Assembly: GCA_963281255.1 (NCBI GenBank)
Contig: OY725498.1
Coordinates: 3,844,001-3,908,000 of the forward strand
DNA length: 64,000 nucleotides
From: Aphrocallistes beatrix
Lineage: Eukaryota > Porifera > Hexactinellida > Sceptrulophora > Aphrocallistidae
Direction of reading: 5' to 3'
Shown here piece by piece: positions 24,955 to 35,435 of the stretch; position 1 is the first letter of the stretch; each line of letters begins with the position of its first letter. The position numbers and the translations under genes were made by a program. Under the pieces are notes generated by a model. That model was given only the letters and a program-made list of their open reading frames with translations. It did no database searches and was not told where the DNA came from.

Positions 24955-26202
24955 ATGGCTACAGCTTCAGTAGTTCCTTCTGAAGAATTGAGTTTTGAGA
25001 ATCAAGTCTCTAAAGTGAAAAGTGAAATTGAATCTCGTTTCCATGAACTGATGAATTGTGTGAGAGAGAGGGAGAGGCAACTTTTAAACGAATTGGAAGA
25101 AATTCTCAGCAATTACAAAAGAGAAAGAGATAAACACAAACAATCTCTAACAGAACTTGAAACAGGATTGGATTTAGTCAAAGAGAACTTCAAATCGAAT
25201 GATCTCAAACAATTTCAAGAATTTATGATCGCAAAAACAACAGAGAAACGAAAAGAAGTTGAATCTCAGTTCCAATGTAAAAACATCAGTCTTGACTTTG
25301 ACAAGACAATATTGGAGTTAGCTGGTACTATTGGTAGACTTACTGTTACTAACTCTACTTCTGTAGTATCTAGCCTACCTGTAGTAGATTATGAGGGAAA
25401 AGTGACTCCTGTACTCAGTATAGGAGGAACATCAGGTGATAAGGAAGCACAATTCTTTAATCCTTCTGGAGTGTCAGTGCACTACCAGACTGGTAATATA
25501 TTCGTAGCAGATGAGAGTAACCACAGAGTGCAAGTATTCGACAAAGATGGGAAGTATTTGTACAAGTTTGGAGATAGAGATGGAGCTGGTAAGATGAATA
25601 CTCCACTTTTCATTGCTTTCTATCAAAATAAAGTGTTTGTATCTCAGCACGGAGCTGGATGTTTGTTAATGTATGATTTGAATGGAGCATTTCTGAAACA
25701 GATAGGAACCTCAGGGAACGGAGAAGGACAATTGAGTCACCCATATGGTATTACAATCAATGAATCGAATGGAGATATATTTGTGTGCGACAATGCTAAT
25801 GATCGAGTACAAATATTCTCCAAAGATTTCCTTTTCAAGTCTCAGTTTGGAAAAGGAATACTGAAGTCTCCTTCTGACATAAAACTAACCAACGAGTACA
25901 TTTATGTACTGAGCTACACTAACCCTTTTCTCTATTCTTTCAACTATAACCTCACTCAGGTACAGAATGCTGTTCTCAATTCTATTTCCAAACATTTGAA
26001 ACAACCTTGGTCATTCTGTATAGATGGTGCTGGTAACTTTATTATATCAGATTGTTCCCAAAACGCTATTTTTCTATTCAATCCAGAAGGAGATTTAGTT
26101 CATAAAATCACTGATAGCATACAGTTACCTTTTGGTGTCACACTAGATGCAAGAGGGAGAATCATCCTCGTAGGTTGCAACCATCGTCTATTGATATTCT
26201 AA
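24955..26202 (+). CDS. Coiled-coil NHL beta-propeller protein, copy 1 (TRIM-NHL-like without RING)
   Basis: 415 codons in one exon, start MATASVVPSEE. An in-frame TAA sits just upstream (TAA TCA ATG). Residues about 12-100 form a charged coiled coil (SKVKSEIESRFHELMNCVRE and on), like the coil after the B-box of TRIM proteins. No RING or B-box is present. From about residue 145 to the end lie six NHL repeats making a propeller. Clear blades are GVSVHYQTGNIFVADESNHR and GITINESNGDIFVCDNANDR, and the last strand is RIILVGCNHRLLIF. TRIM-NHL propellers bind RNA or protein on one face. Without a RING this protein would act as a recognition module or dimerise with other TRIMs (inference). It is nearly identical to the copies at 29751 and 44754 apart from clustered changes on the propeller. 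Confidence 0.88.
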   Translation: MATASVVPSEELSFENQVSKVKSEIESRFHELMNCVRERERQLLNELEEILSNYKRERDKHKQSLTELETGLDLVKENFKSNDLKQFQEFMIAKTTEKRKEVESQFQCKNISLDFDKTILELAGTIGRLTVTNSTSVVSSLPVVDYEGKVTPVLSIGGTSGDKEAQFFNPSGVSVHYQTGNIFVADESNHRVQVFDKDGKYLYKFGDRDGAGKMNTPLFIAFYQNKVFVSQHGAGCLLMYDLNGAFLKQIGTSGNGEGQLSHPYGITINESNGDIFVCDNANDRVQIFSKDFLFKSQFGKGILKSPSDIKLTNEYIYVLSYTNPFLYSFNYNLTQVQNAVLNSISKHLKQPWSFCIDGAGNFIISDCSQNAIFLFNPEGDLVHKITDSIQLPFGVTLDARGRIILVGCNHRLLIF

Positions 26203-26480
26203 TTCCACATTTTATAACATTGCCATGCTCGTGTGTTCTTTCTATGTTTTATTTTTAGTTTTCTTTAGATTTGTTGTTAATTATAGCCTGATTGATTTAT
26301 GTTCAGTATGAAAATCCTCATCAATGTCAGTACGACAAGCATTCGTTTCATACATAGGTATTATACCCAACTGCAATAATCATCACGTGACAAGTATTTA
26401 TGCGTATATACTATATACGTGATGTATATGTACGTCATGCAAGTGCTAATATTAACTGTATGTACGTGTAGTTGAGTTGG

Positions 26481-26857
26481 TTACTGCACGGCTTGTCTCG
26501 CTGCATCAGTGGCTACTTCCAGACTCACAGGTAGCTGAGATGATTTCAACCATTTCCATCCTTTCTTGGCTATTAGTTGACACTCATCTTTAAACGCAGC
26601 GAATTTAAGCTCTAACGTTAGCAAACAGAGAAGAGTGATCCATTCCCTCTCCCCCACTCCTTGAGGACAGAGTTTGTCTGTGTGTGGAGACAGCTGTAGT
26701 AGGTTGTCCACATCCTCACTCTTGTCCCAGTATCCCTGTGCTGTCTGGTGGGAGATCAATTATTCATGCGTAGAGCCACCAGGAATAGGCCCTGCTATCT
26801 TGCTGGATGATGGAGATATCTTAGACCTACTTCTGTATTCTTTCCCAAATCTATCAC
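26481..26857 (-). pseudogene. VWA5A-like C-terminal fragment with nonsense codon
   Basis: Nearly identical to the end of the gene at 2-1351, from the GKEYRSRSKISPSSSK segment to the final RQAVQ stop. A GAA codon has become TAA at 26760-26762. Other differences are D to C and T to I substitutions, and a few silent changes. Homology stops at about 26857, so the VWA domain is absent. It is a partial duplicate in inverted orientation and not expected to be functional. Confidence 0.85.
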
Positions 26858-26905
26858 CGCATGTCTCTCTTTCTCTCTCTCCTCTGTCTCCTCCTCCGCT
26901 CAATA

Positions 26906-26935
26906 CCAATGCAGTTCTCGGAAGAACTGCATTGG
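26906..26935. repeat. Short perfect hairpin
   Basis: Arms CCAATGCAGTTCT and its reverse complement (ending GAACTGCATTGG) around a 3-4 base loop, at the broken end of the VWA5A fragment. Confidence 0.7.
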
Positions 26936-26986
26936 AAGCGATATCGGAGGAGCCATACCCAAGTAGCTTTTTTTTATAATTCTTCA

Positions 26987-27190
26987 AATTTCTCATATTG
27001 CCCATAACATATAGATATATGTTATGGGCAATATGAGAAATTGGTCATTTTGCATAATGCCTAGGCAATATGCATAATGCTATTTTCTGAGTCAATATGC
27101 ATAGTGTCCTGACAATATGCATAATGCTTCTCTCATTGGACAATATACGAAATACAATTTTCCATACGCATTATACAAATTTTCTTGTTG
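26987..27190. repeat. Perfect palindrome followed by CAATATGCATAATGC-type repeats
   Basis: 26987-27042 is a perfect inverted repeat with about 26-base arms (AATTTCTCATATTGCCCATA at the outer end). It is followed to about 27190 by at least four irregularly spaced copies of a word close to CAATATGCATAATGC. The palindrome arms contain the related word ATATTGCCCATAAC. No coding was seen. Confidence 0.65.
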
Positions 27191-27965
27191 TCAGCATTAT
27201 TTTTACTAAACAAAGATACTTATTTATTGATCAGAGGTTAAATTTAATAGAAGCCTATTTCTACTAATTAATTTTTAATAATTTTGTGAATTGAGTCATA
27301 GCCGATTGAGTAGCATTTCATTATCATTCTCTCATTATTGTTTGTGTTATCATCATGCGAAGTGCCTGATACATGGAAATATTTCAATGACCCTATTTCT
27401 AAATATGTTTAGCCATAACATTCTATACACTAAGGCAATGGTGCTGATTAGTGGACTTGGACTAGGGATTGGTTAGATCAGTTAGTTTACTTTTATTTCA
27501 AAATTATAATACAATTGTAAATTTGCTGTAACTACCCATATTAAGTAAATAATTAATAACCTACTTCCCTTTTATGAAATCATGAATGGTCTGGAGATAA
27601 TTTTATACATAGTGGACATGTAGTAGTAAGTAAATTAATAAATAATCAAGCAGAAATAAGTATAATTGATAACATATGATTCACAGTTAAAATGAGCATA
27701 GAGGCAGTTTAGAAAGCTAAGTAGAAGCGAGATATGATGATAAGGGTAGAATGTAATTCCGATGCGTTTTGAATAAGTGTCATTGTAGCTGTTAGTGGAG
27801 TTCCTCGACAATGATAAAGTAGAGAATTCATTCAGACGGTTGTAGATACAGGAGTGATAGATCATGTCGGGGGATTTATCTATAAGAATATAATACAATA
27901 ATTAGGTACTAACTTTGGTTCGAAATAATATTTGTAACGGGTATAGATAATTATCAGTACATACA
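27191..27965. other. AT-rich intergenic stretch
   Basis: No gene was recognised. A segment near 27405-27475 (CATTCTATACACTAAGGCAA and on) also occurs near 54240-54305 and, inverted, near 59640-59710. It is therefore repetitive. Confidence 0.5.
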
Positions 27966-28236
27966 GGGTGTTTCAAATGTCTTGGTACCGCTTCTAATAG
28001 AGCCATGAAAACAAACTTAGAAATCAACAAATTATCAATCGCGCCGCTAAAATAGTAATATTGAAATCATTCTTAGATAATTTAGTGAGTAGTATGCCAA
28101 ATCGAATTAGGAAAGTACTATAATTGAAAGGTGATTATATTGGCAAATGAAACTCAAAGTGAATGGAATTCAGCATGTATTTTATGTAGTATTTAAGTTA
28201 AAATGTTCAAGGGGCCAAGACTTTTGAAACACCCTG
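27966..28236. mobile_element. mariner-like MITE, CAGGGTGTTTCAAA termini
   Basis: Starts CAGGGTGTTTCAAATGTC and ends CTTTTGAAACACCCTG, with TA on each side. 271 bp, no coding frame. Confidence 0.75.
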
Positions 28237-28241
28237 TAAAG

Positions 28242-28446
28242 CAGCGGTTCTGAACCTGGGGTATGTACGCGTAGCACCCCCAGGGGGTACCTGCGGTAAA
28301 TTTGTTAAATCAAGCAATATATTCATGCAGTTCATCCCAAACCAAACCAAGAAACAAAATAAAACAAAAATTAGAGGGGCACGTGAAACCTCATTTTCGC
28401 ACCAAGGTCCAAGGGGTATACTGACTGAAAAGGTTCAGTACTACTG
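28242..28446. mobile_element. hAT (Charlie-like) MITE
   Basis: Left end CAGCGGTTCTGAACCTGGGG, right end GGTTCAGTACTACTG. The flanking 8-mers CTGTAAAG and CTGTAGAG match at 7 of 8 positions. The left duplication overlaps the end of the mariner-like MITE just before it, so the hAT element inserted second. Confidence 0.75.
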
Positions 28447-29750
28447 CTGTAGAGCATCAACAAATAGATAGTAACTCTCGATATCACTCATTGTTTAGTT
28501 ATAATTGGAAATATATCAACCGCGGAGGTAGACCCAAACGGAATTGGACGAACAATGGTTGGAAATACAATTGTGGATCACTTGGACTGTCGATGGCGCC
28601 GAAAACAGTGGAATGAAATATTCAAAGATTCACTGTTAAAACGTATTTCACCTATGTCTAGGTATGATGAGTCAATAAGCTTAATTAATTGCACTCTCGA
28701 GTTCATGGATGACAAATTTTACATGATTTTGAATAGAACATTCAGTTTAAGAGCTATTAAGTTGAAATATTGATAAATACTTATACGAGTGTTATCTTAG
28801 CAGCGGATTCGAAGTCGCACTTAATCGCTTATAACTCGAAAAGTATTCGTCCTAGATCAAAAATAATTATACCAGTGGAAAGAAGAGAGTTGGTGTATTT
28901 CATTTTTAAGTTTAAAATTTTAAATTTTCACAAAATGAGTTAGCAGTGACACATCAAAGTCAGTTTTTGGTTAATATCTCATGAAATATTTATGATAAAA
29001 ACTTTTCCTTTAAACTACGTTTATTTAAGCCTTGGTGTATTTTGTATTTCAAATTTCAAATTAAAATATTAATTTTTGAACGAATTATTAATATTTGAAT
29101 TTTACATTATAGAAATAATGTGATATCACCGGGAATTGAATCTATCAAAATATCTTCTTTTGATTACACCAGATCATATTTTGATTGCTGAATTCGTGTC
29201 CAGCACTAAATTTCCAGCAATTTGATATATATATTGACCATATTTGGAGAATTATTTTGGTTGCCCGTTCCTAGCAACGGCCAGGAATGTTAAAACATTC
29301 CGATCTCCAAATTTTGGAGTAACCATATCGAGTGACCCCTTGTTCTTCTCGGCTAGGTTCAGCGAGTACGAATATGCTATTTAGAACACTCTGACATATC
29401 ATATGTGGAATATATGAAAGTTATGTGCCATGCGTCCGTACATACCTACGTACGTACGTCTGCTCGCTCCTGGAATTTATATTGTACATATATTCATTAT
29501 ATGGTGGAGATTTGAACCTGGGTTCAAAATATGAAATATTTTCACACCTCTCTACAAAAGGTGTCAAAATATATTAGCCAATCCGTAACCAGGGATTTAA
29601 CATTACAGTTGGCTTTGATTTTATTGATTAAAGAAAAGAATCATTACATAGCATTGTAACTCTAAAGGCAATCCAATCAAATTCTGAACAAAACAAAAAT
29701 AAAACAGAGAAAGAATCCACATGAGCATGGCAATGCCATAAAATATGTGA
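28447..29750. other. AT-rich intergenic stretch
   Basis: No supported gene. A 72-codon frame at 28555-28773 has no recognisable domain. A (TACG)n-like patch lies near 29446-29459. Confidence 0.45.
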
Positions 29751-30998
29751 TTAGAATATCAATAAACGATTGTTCCAACCTACGAGGATGATTCTCCCTC
29801 TTGCATCTAGGGTGACACCAAAAGGCTTATGTATGCTATCAGTGATTTTATGAACTAAATCTCCTTCTTGATTGAATAGAACAATAGCGTTTTGGCCATG
29901 ATCTGATATGATAAAGTTACCAGTACCATCTATACAGAATGAATATGAACACGTCAAATGTTTGGAAATAGAATTGAGAACAGTATTCTCTACTTGAGTG
30001 AGGTTATAGTTGAAAGAATAGAGGAAAGGGTTAGTGTGGCTCAGTACATAAATGTACTCGTTGGTTAGTTTTATGTCAGAAGGAGACTTCAGTATTCCTT
30101 TTCCAAACTGAGACTTGAAAAGGAAATCTTTGGAGAATATTTGGACTCGATCATTAGCATTGTCGCACACAAATATATCTCCATTCGATTCATTGATAGT
30201 AATACCATATGGAGATTTAAACTGTCCTTCTCCATTCCCTAGAGTTCCTATCTGTTTCAGAAATGTTCCATTCAAATCATAAATTAACAAACAACCAGCT
30301 ACGTACTGAGATACAAAAACTTTATTTTGATAGAAAGCAATGAAAAGAGGATAATTCATCTTACCAGCTCCATCTCTATCTCCAAACTTGTATAAATACT
30401 TTCCATCTTTGTCGAATACTTGCACTCTGTGGTTACTGTGATCTGCTACGAAAATGTTACCAGTTTGGTAGTGTACTGACACTCCAGAAGGATTAGTGAA
30501 TTGTCCTTCCTTACCACCTGATGTCTCTCCTATACTGAGTACAGGAGTCACTTTTCCCTCATAATCTACTACAGGTAGGCTAGATACTACAGAAGTAGAG
30601 TTAGTAACAGTAAGTCTACCAATAGTACCAGCTAACTCCAATATTGTCTTGTCAAAGTCAATACTGATGTGTTTAGATTGGAACTGAGATTCAACTTCTT
30701 TTCGTTTCTCTGTTGTTTTTTCGAATATAAATTCTTGAAATTGTTTGAGATCATTCGATTTGAAGTTTTCTTTAGCAAAATTCAATCCTGTTTCAAGTTC
30801 TGTTAGAGATTGTTTGTGTTTATCTCTTTCTCTTTTGTAATTGTTCAGAATTTCTTCCAATTCGTTTAAAAGTTGTCTCTCCCTCTCTCTCACACAATTC
30901 ATCAGTTCACGGAAACGAGATTCAATTTCACTTTTCACTTTAGAGACTTGATTCTCAAAACTCAATTCTTCAGAAGGAACTACTGAAGCTGTAGCCAT
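29751..30998 (-). CDS. Coiled-coil NHL beta-propeller protein, copy 2
   Basis: 415 codons, same MATASVVPSEE start at 30998 and same upstream in-frame TAA and T-rich acceptor as copy 1. Coiled coil at about residues 12-100 and six NHL repeats from about 145. Compared with copy 1 the scaffold is unchanged. Typical replacements are VADESN to VADHSN, MNTP to MNYP, SQHG to SQYV, QLSHP to QFKSP, LKQPW to LTCSY, SDCSQ to SDHGQ, IQLP to IHKP and VGCNH to VGWNN. These sit just before the proline that opens a blade or just after the (A/S/C)D of the second strand. No RING or B-box. Upstream lie, in order, the MULE fragment and DHX15 remnant also found before copy 1. Confidence 0.88.
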   Translation of the reverse strand: MATASVVPSEELSFENQVSKVKSEIESRFRELMNCVRERERQLLNELEEILNNYKRERDKHKQSLTELETGLNFAKENFKSNDLKQFQEFIFEKTTEKRKEVESQFQSKHISIDFDKTILELAGTIGRLTVTNSTSVVSSLPVVDYEGKVTPVLSIGETSGGKEGQFTNPSGVSVHYQTGNIFVADHSNHRVQVFDKDGKYLYKFGDRDGAGKMNYPLFIAFYQNKVFVSQYVAGCLLIYDLNGTFLKQIGTLGNGEGQFKSPYGITINESNGDIFVCDNANDRVQIFSKDFLFKSQFGKGILKSPSDIKLTNEYIYVLSHTNPFLYSFNYNLTQVENTVLNSISKHLTCSYSFCIDGTGNFIISDHGQNAIVLFNQEGDLVHKITDSIHKPFGVTLDARGRIILVGWNNRLLIF

Positions 30999-31260
30999 TG
31001 ATTATAGAAAATCTAACAAACAAACACAGTTATTTTATAAAGAAACATGTGCGGATACCGACAATTGCTACACAACATTTCGCTATGGACAATTCGCTAC
31101 TAATTTGATTGACTAATTATCATGGAGATAATAAAATACAGAATATTTCTATTTTATTAATAACATCAAATTTAAAATTAAAAATAATGTCAGTCGACAG
31201 AATGTGAGTGCAGCTCCATTTAGTGACTCTTAGGGAAAAGTACAAAGTCCAAGCTGAAGA

Positions 31261-31600
31261 ATGCAAGTTGCTTACAACCAAGACGTGGAACTAACTCTAC
31301 GCATACACCTGTTGCCAGCACTCGCCTTTGCTGCACCCTTTGATGTACTCGAGGTGTTTGGTGATGTAGTACAGCAACCTTCAATGCCCCAAGCCACTGG
31401 TCTAGTTCTATACTTTGAGAAAACCTATGTCGGGCGTCAACTCCTTGGTGGTACCTACCAGGATCCCTTGTTCCCAATTGAGATGTGGAATTATCACTAC
31501 GACACGGCGTTTGGGCTACCTCGTACAACTAATGCAGTTGAATCATGGCACCGCTCTTTCAATGCTATTGTTGGCTGTCAGCATCCAAATATTTGAAGTT
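31261..31600 (+). pseudogene. MULE-type transposase fragment, copy 2
   Basis: A 111-codon open frame reads VAYNQDVELTLRIHLLPALA, then the YFEKTYVGRQLLGG, PLFPIEMWNYHYDTAFGLPR and TTNAVESWHRSF blocks and ends at HPNI. This is the C-terminal portion of a MULE/FLYWCH-type transposase. It is truncated on both sides and is the inverted partner of 23699-24030. The frame is open but too short to be an active transposase. Confidence 0.72.
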
Positions 31601-31639
31601 TATCACTGCCTTGAAGCGTGGACAGGAACTTGTAGCTGT

Positions 31640-32890
31640 CCAGCAGAGGATCCGTCATGGCCTCCCTCAGCAGCATCCTCAGCTAGAGGGTAAATATAGA
31701 TATTTTTAGAAGAGTTTCGTAGTATTGAATTATAATATTGCGACTACAAAGTATCAATTAAATTATGTTGCTTTTAAGATTTATTGCTAGACTGATGGTG
31801 AGGCAGTGGGTCATTGGACCCTCTACTTTTTAGAAAAATATTAAAACTCTACGCCTATGCTGATGAGCACACTCTGCGCACTGATTTATAAATAGAATTG
31901 AGTTGAAACAGGAATAAAAAATAAAAGAAACTTAGGGCACTCACAGACAATCATGAGAACGAGAACAATTTTAGGCTACAAAACACCTAGCAACCATATT
32001 CATACCTACGGAATGTATATTGCATTTTCTCTGAGTCCATCATGTGATGTGTTCTTTTAGTTGTAATCTCTTAATTAATTTCTCCAACTCTAGCTTGGTC
32101 TCCCATCCAGGAAGTTGTTTATGTCGTAGTAGACCTGAGCCTGTGACAACAACACTCAGGTTTAATGTCTGTGACGGTGCGGATGTGGTTCTTACTGGAG
32201 AGCAGGAATCATTGTAGAGCCTCACTGGGGTTTGAGGTTCAGACAGGAGGACGGGTGGAGTTGTACCACCTGGTTGTCCTTCACAGTCACTTCCTTCAGG
32301 AGCTTCTCGCAGCCTTCTCAATATATTCTTGTCTTGTCTGGTGGGGAAGAGCAGCACGTCGCCTTTCTCACTCACACCTGTGAATCTGCACCACCGTGCA
32401 AATGGTGGTCTCCAGGTATTCCTTCTCCGTCTCTGGCGTTAGATCTCCACGGGGTATATGCATCAGGAATACTCAGGAGGAGTCTTGTCGAAGTAGGCCT
32501 GGAACTTACCCGCAACTAGCGTGGCATTCATTATTTTGAGATCACTCCTCTTATTTGCAGTCTGATGGAGCTATTCCTGCAGAATGGCCGCAGTCAGCGT
32601 CCGCTCGTATACCTCTTCCAGTCTCACACCCGTAGCTGTCCAGCAGAGGTCCGTCATGGCGTCCCTCATCAGCATCCCGTCCGTGAGCTACTTCAGAATG
32701 GTTCAGTTAGAACTGCAGTCCTCGAATCGGATGAGAATCCACCTCGTTCCCAGCTTCAGTCCATCTCGTCCGCCACTCTCTGAGCTGCGCTCATCGCTGC
32801 CACTCGTCGCGGTTGAGAGAGCCACGCGCTTGTCTCCAGACCAGCTCCCTGCACCACTGCGAGATCTGCGTACTCTTCTCTGAGCTTCAC
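31640..32890 (-). pseudogene. DHX15/PRP43-like pseudogene, copy 2 (central part deleted)
   Basis: Reading the minus strand from 32890: the motif I region around IPQWC (gene order known from the copy at 46385-47640), then TDGMLMRDAMTDLCWTATGV-type sequence. It continues through [11 protein letters not shown], a TPEPE-like stretch and KGDVLLF near 32350. The sequence then jumps directly to the C-terminal part (WETKLELEKLIKRLQLKEHI, ending near 32040). The block from the ENLGSD segment to the ratchet region is missing. The detached MLLREAMTDPLLDSYK piece lies at about 31640-31692. There is no intact frame. Confidence 0.8.
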
Positions 32891-33596
32891 ACTTGATGGT
32901 ACTCCAACCAGTTCAACATCCACTATTCAGATTCATTTATCGGGGTGGACTAAAATAGCAGAACCCAAGTAATTTTCGGTTATCCTGTCTATGCTTTTAT
33001 ACAAATCAAATGATACATTAGAATATGGTCAATATCTCACTTAGGAGCATTAATGGCTAGCAGAGAAGTAGATCTACTGTGTCAGTTCTACACAAGTTAC
33101 ACTCTTACACTGATGTACAGAAAATAATTTCGCAAGACTTCAGCCAAAACATCCCAGCAAATCCGTTACCTTTGCTGGATCAAGAGGTGTGAACAGGAAG
33201 GAACTCAACTCTAAATCTGAAGTCACTCAGGACAGAACAAGATTCGTAATGATGAAGTCAACGAAACGTTTGTCAGTAGTTCTCAACTCTCCAAAGAGAT
33301 CAACAAGGAGAAGAAGTGTCAATTGGTGACTGATCAAGAACTACACTACGCAGGACATAGCTACTCGCACAACGCGAAAATAAAATCACCATTTCGCTAA
33401 CTCTGTTCATAACATTTACATTCATATATTTTCACACCTACATAACTTGAAGTTAAATTTTCACTATTCTATGAAATGCGACAAACTCATTGTTTACAGT
33501 TCTACTAACCAGTCTATTAGTATTAAAGAAAATAATCATTACATAGCATTGTACTCTAAAGTCAATCAATAAAATACTGAACAAAAAAAAAAAAGC
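32891..33596. other. Shared flank of the DHX15/NHL cassettes
   Basis: Non-coding, but pieces match other cassette flanks: 32895-33030 resembles 62985-63095, 33065-33125 resembles 47675-47735, and 33410-33595 resembles 44470-44690. It marks old cassette boundaries. Confidence 0.6.
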
Positions 33597-33660
33597 ATTC
33601 TGTACCTGAATTAGGTTATAGTTGAAAGAATAGAGGAAAGGGTTAGTGTGGCTAAGTACA
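33597..33660 (-). pseudogene. Remnant of an additional NHL gene copy
   Basis: About 60 bases encode VLSHTNPFLYSFNYNLIQVQN-like residues (fourth blade) on the minus strand. They follow directly the 3' flank sequence normally found after the NHL stop codon, so the C-terminal two blades are deleted. The other side is cut by retrotransposon-like sequence at 33661. Confidence 0.7.
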
Positions 33661-34085
33661 ATCTTTCTTGCTGATCTCGCTTCCTCTGATCTCTGTGCTA
33701 ACCCACTTGATCATCTCGAGAAACTTATAGCATCATATAGCAGTACTCTATCCTCAATCTATGATCAGCATGCTCCGCCGCGAACCAAAACCATAGTCAC
33801 CCGTCCCTGCCCCTTGGTGCACTAGTACCATCAAGCAAGCCAAGCGAGCGAGAAGGAAGGCTGAACGGAAGTGGCGCCAGTCTAATGACCCTGACCATTT
33901 GGCTGAATTCAAGCATCAGAGGAATCTTGTGACTTACCTGATGAACAGGGAACGTCGCAATTTATATTCTGATTGGATCAGTCAGTCCTGTCATGACCAG
34001 CGCTCACTCTTCCGTAAGGCTAACTCACTTCTCGGTCAATGTCTACTCAGGTCAGCAAAGTTGCCTCCTCCTGCTTCTACAGTAC
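33661..34085 (+). pseudogene. CR1/L2-like non-LTR retrotransposon fragment
   Basis: The plus strand reads LEKLIASYSSTLSSIYDQHAP, then TIKQAKRARRKAERKWRQSN and RNLVTYLMNRERRNLYSDWI, and SLFRKANSLLGQ. This is the linker between endonuclease and reverse transcriptase typical of CR1/L2-group elements (YNxxLxxLxDxHAP, RxAERxWR, YY-SDxI, LFxxxNxLLG). Stops and frame changes occur. Neither the endonuclease nor the reverse transcriptase catalytic core is present. Confidence 0.7.
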
Positions 34086-34155
34086 ACCTTTGCTAATCCG
34101 AACAGCTCTGTTCCAATGATCGAAAAATCGTTCGGATTAGTGAATTTGTTCCGAT

Positions 34156-34522
34156 CAGAATTGCACGCGGGCCGGCCCGGCCGCAGGCCCGCGGGCTACC
34201 CGCGGGCCGAATATAATAGTTTGCGGGCTCCGCGGGCCGGAAATCTTGGCAGGGCTCCCCGCGATGACAACCGAGACGATGTTTTTAATTGTCACGAGGT
34301 ACCAATTAAGGAATACTTACGTAAATGGAACTTTGTTAGTTTCCACTTATTTGTGTTTGCAGAAACTCACTCCCATAAAAGGATTCCCTAAGTTTCTCTC
34401 TATAGTTAGTAACTTACAAAGTGGGCCAAAAAATATTTATGCGGGCTTCTTGCGGGCCGCGGGCCGGGGTAACTTAAAATTGCGGGCCGCGGTTTACAAA
34501 TTTCGGCCCGCGTGCATCTCTG
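34156..34522. mobile_element. hAT-like MITE, CAGAGTTGCACGC family, with perfect 8-bp duplication
   Basis: Termini CAGAATTGCACGCGGGCC and GGCCCGCGTGCATCTCTG. The 8-mer GTTCCGAT occurs at both 34148-34155 and 34523-34530. GC-rich ends contain GGCCCGCGGG-type clusters around an AT-rich core. 367 bp, non-coding. Confidence 0.85.
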
Positions 34523-34530
34523 GTTCCGAT

Positions 34531-35435
34531 TAATGAAATAACACTAATTCAATAGGGTATTAATTATAATAAATTTGTATTATTAGGATATTTAGGATAT
34601 TATTTCGCTTTGATTGTTTATTTAATTAACGAGGTTTCTTAATCTTATTGATATATTTAAGTCTTAAACGTTTATTCAAAGCATAGAGGCGAATCATATT
34701 GGGGAATTCCATGTCAAATCAACCAGCCATTTCACCACCATCAACCAATTTGTCTGATATTTGCTGTGCGACAAGCCACTGATATGTCATTACTTTCATG
34801 AAAATTTTGGATCAATCGGTCATGTGGTTTTGGACTTATGACGTCACCAAATTTTAATTTTCACAATAGTAAATCACCATCCCATATTAAACTCGAATAA
34901 CTCGAAATATATCCATCAAACTCTTTCATAAATTGCTATACTTATGTTTTTACATATGGATAATACGAAAAACATGAAAAAATTAAGTTTTGAGTTCCTT
35001 TTATTTGTGAAAACTGGAACTGAAACAAACTCCGGAAGCAAACCGGAACTATGATGTAAAAAATGTATATTTCAGAAACTGTTTTATTTTTTGGTATTTT
35101 ACTGTTTATAATCATAATTCGTTGTATAAAACAATCCATTTGGTTTTCATATGTTCTCTTTGAGTTATTCACATTTTTGTACCTGTAAACGCTTTCTCAA
35201 TATAACTCAAAATTTTATCCCCTTCGTAAAAATATAAAATTGACCTGACAACTCTCAATTTCTACCATTTTGAAAATGATTTTATGTCTTCCTCTATAAT
35301 ATCACTCATTCTTACAACATTCTGCAATTGATATGTGCATTAGGAATTATAAGTCTGTTGTATATTTGACCGCAGACAGACTAAACATAAACAGTGCAAT
35401 GCTGTTGTTGCTTTGTATAATAGGAATGCAATAAA
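34531..35435. other. AT-rich intergenic stretch
   Basis: No gene or element terminus was recognised. It forms the approximate middle of the inverted duplication. Confidence 0.45.

Noticed and set aside
31261..31600. Active MULE transposase gene
   Set aside because: The frame is open but covers only the region around the WHRSF motif, with no catalytic core, zinc finger or terminal repeats.
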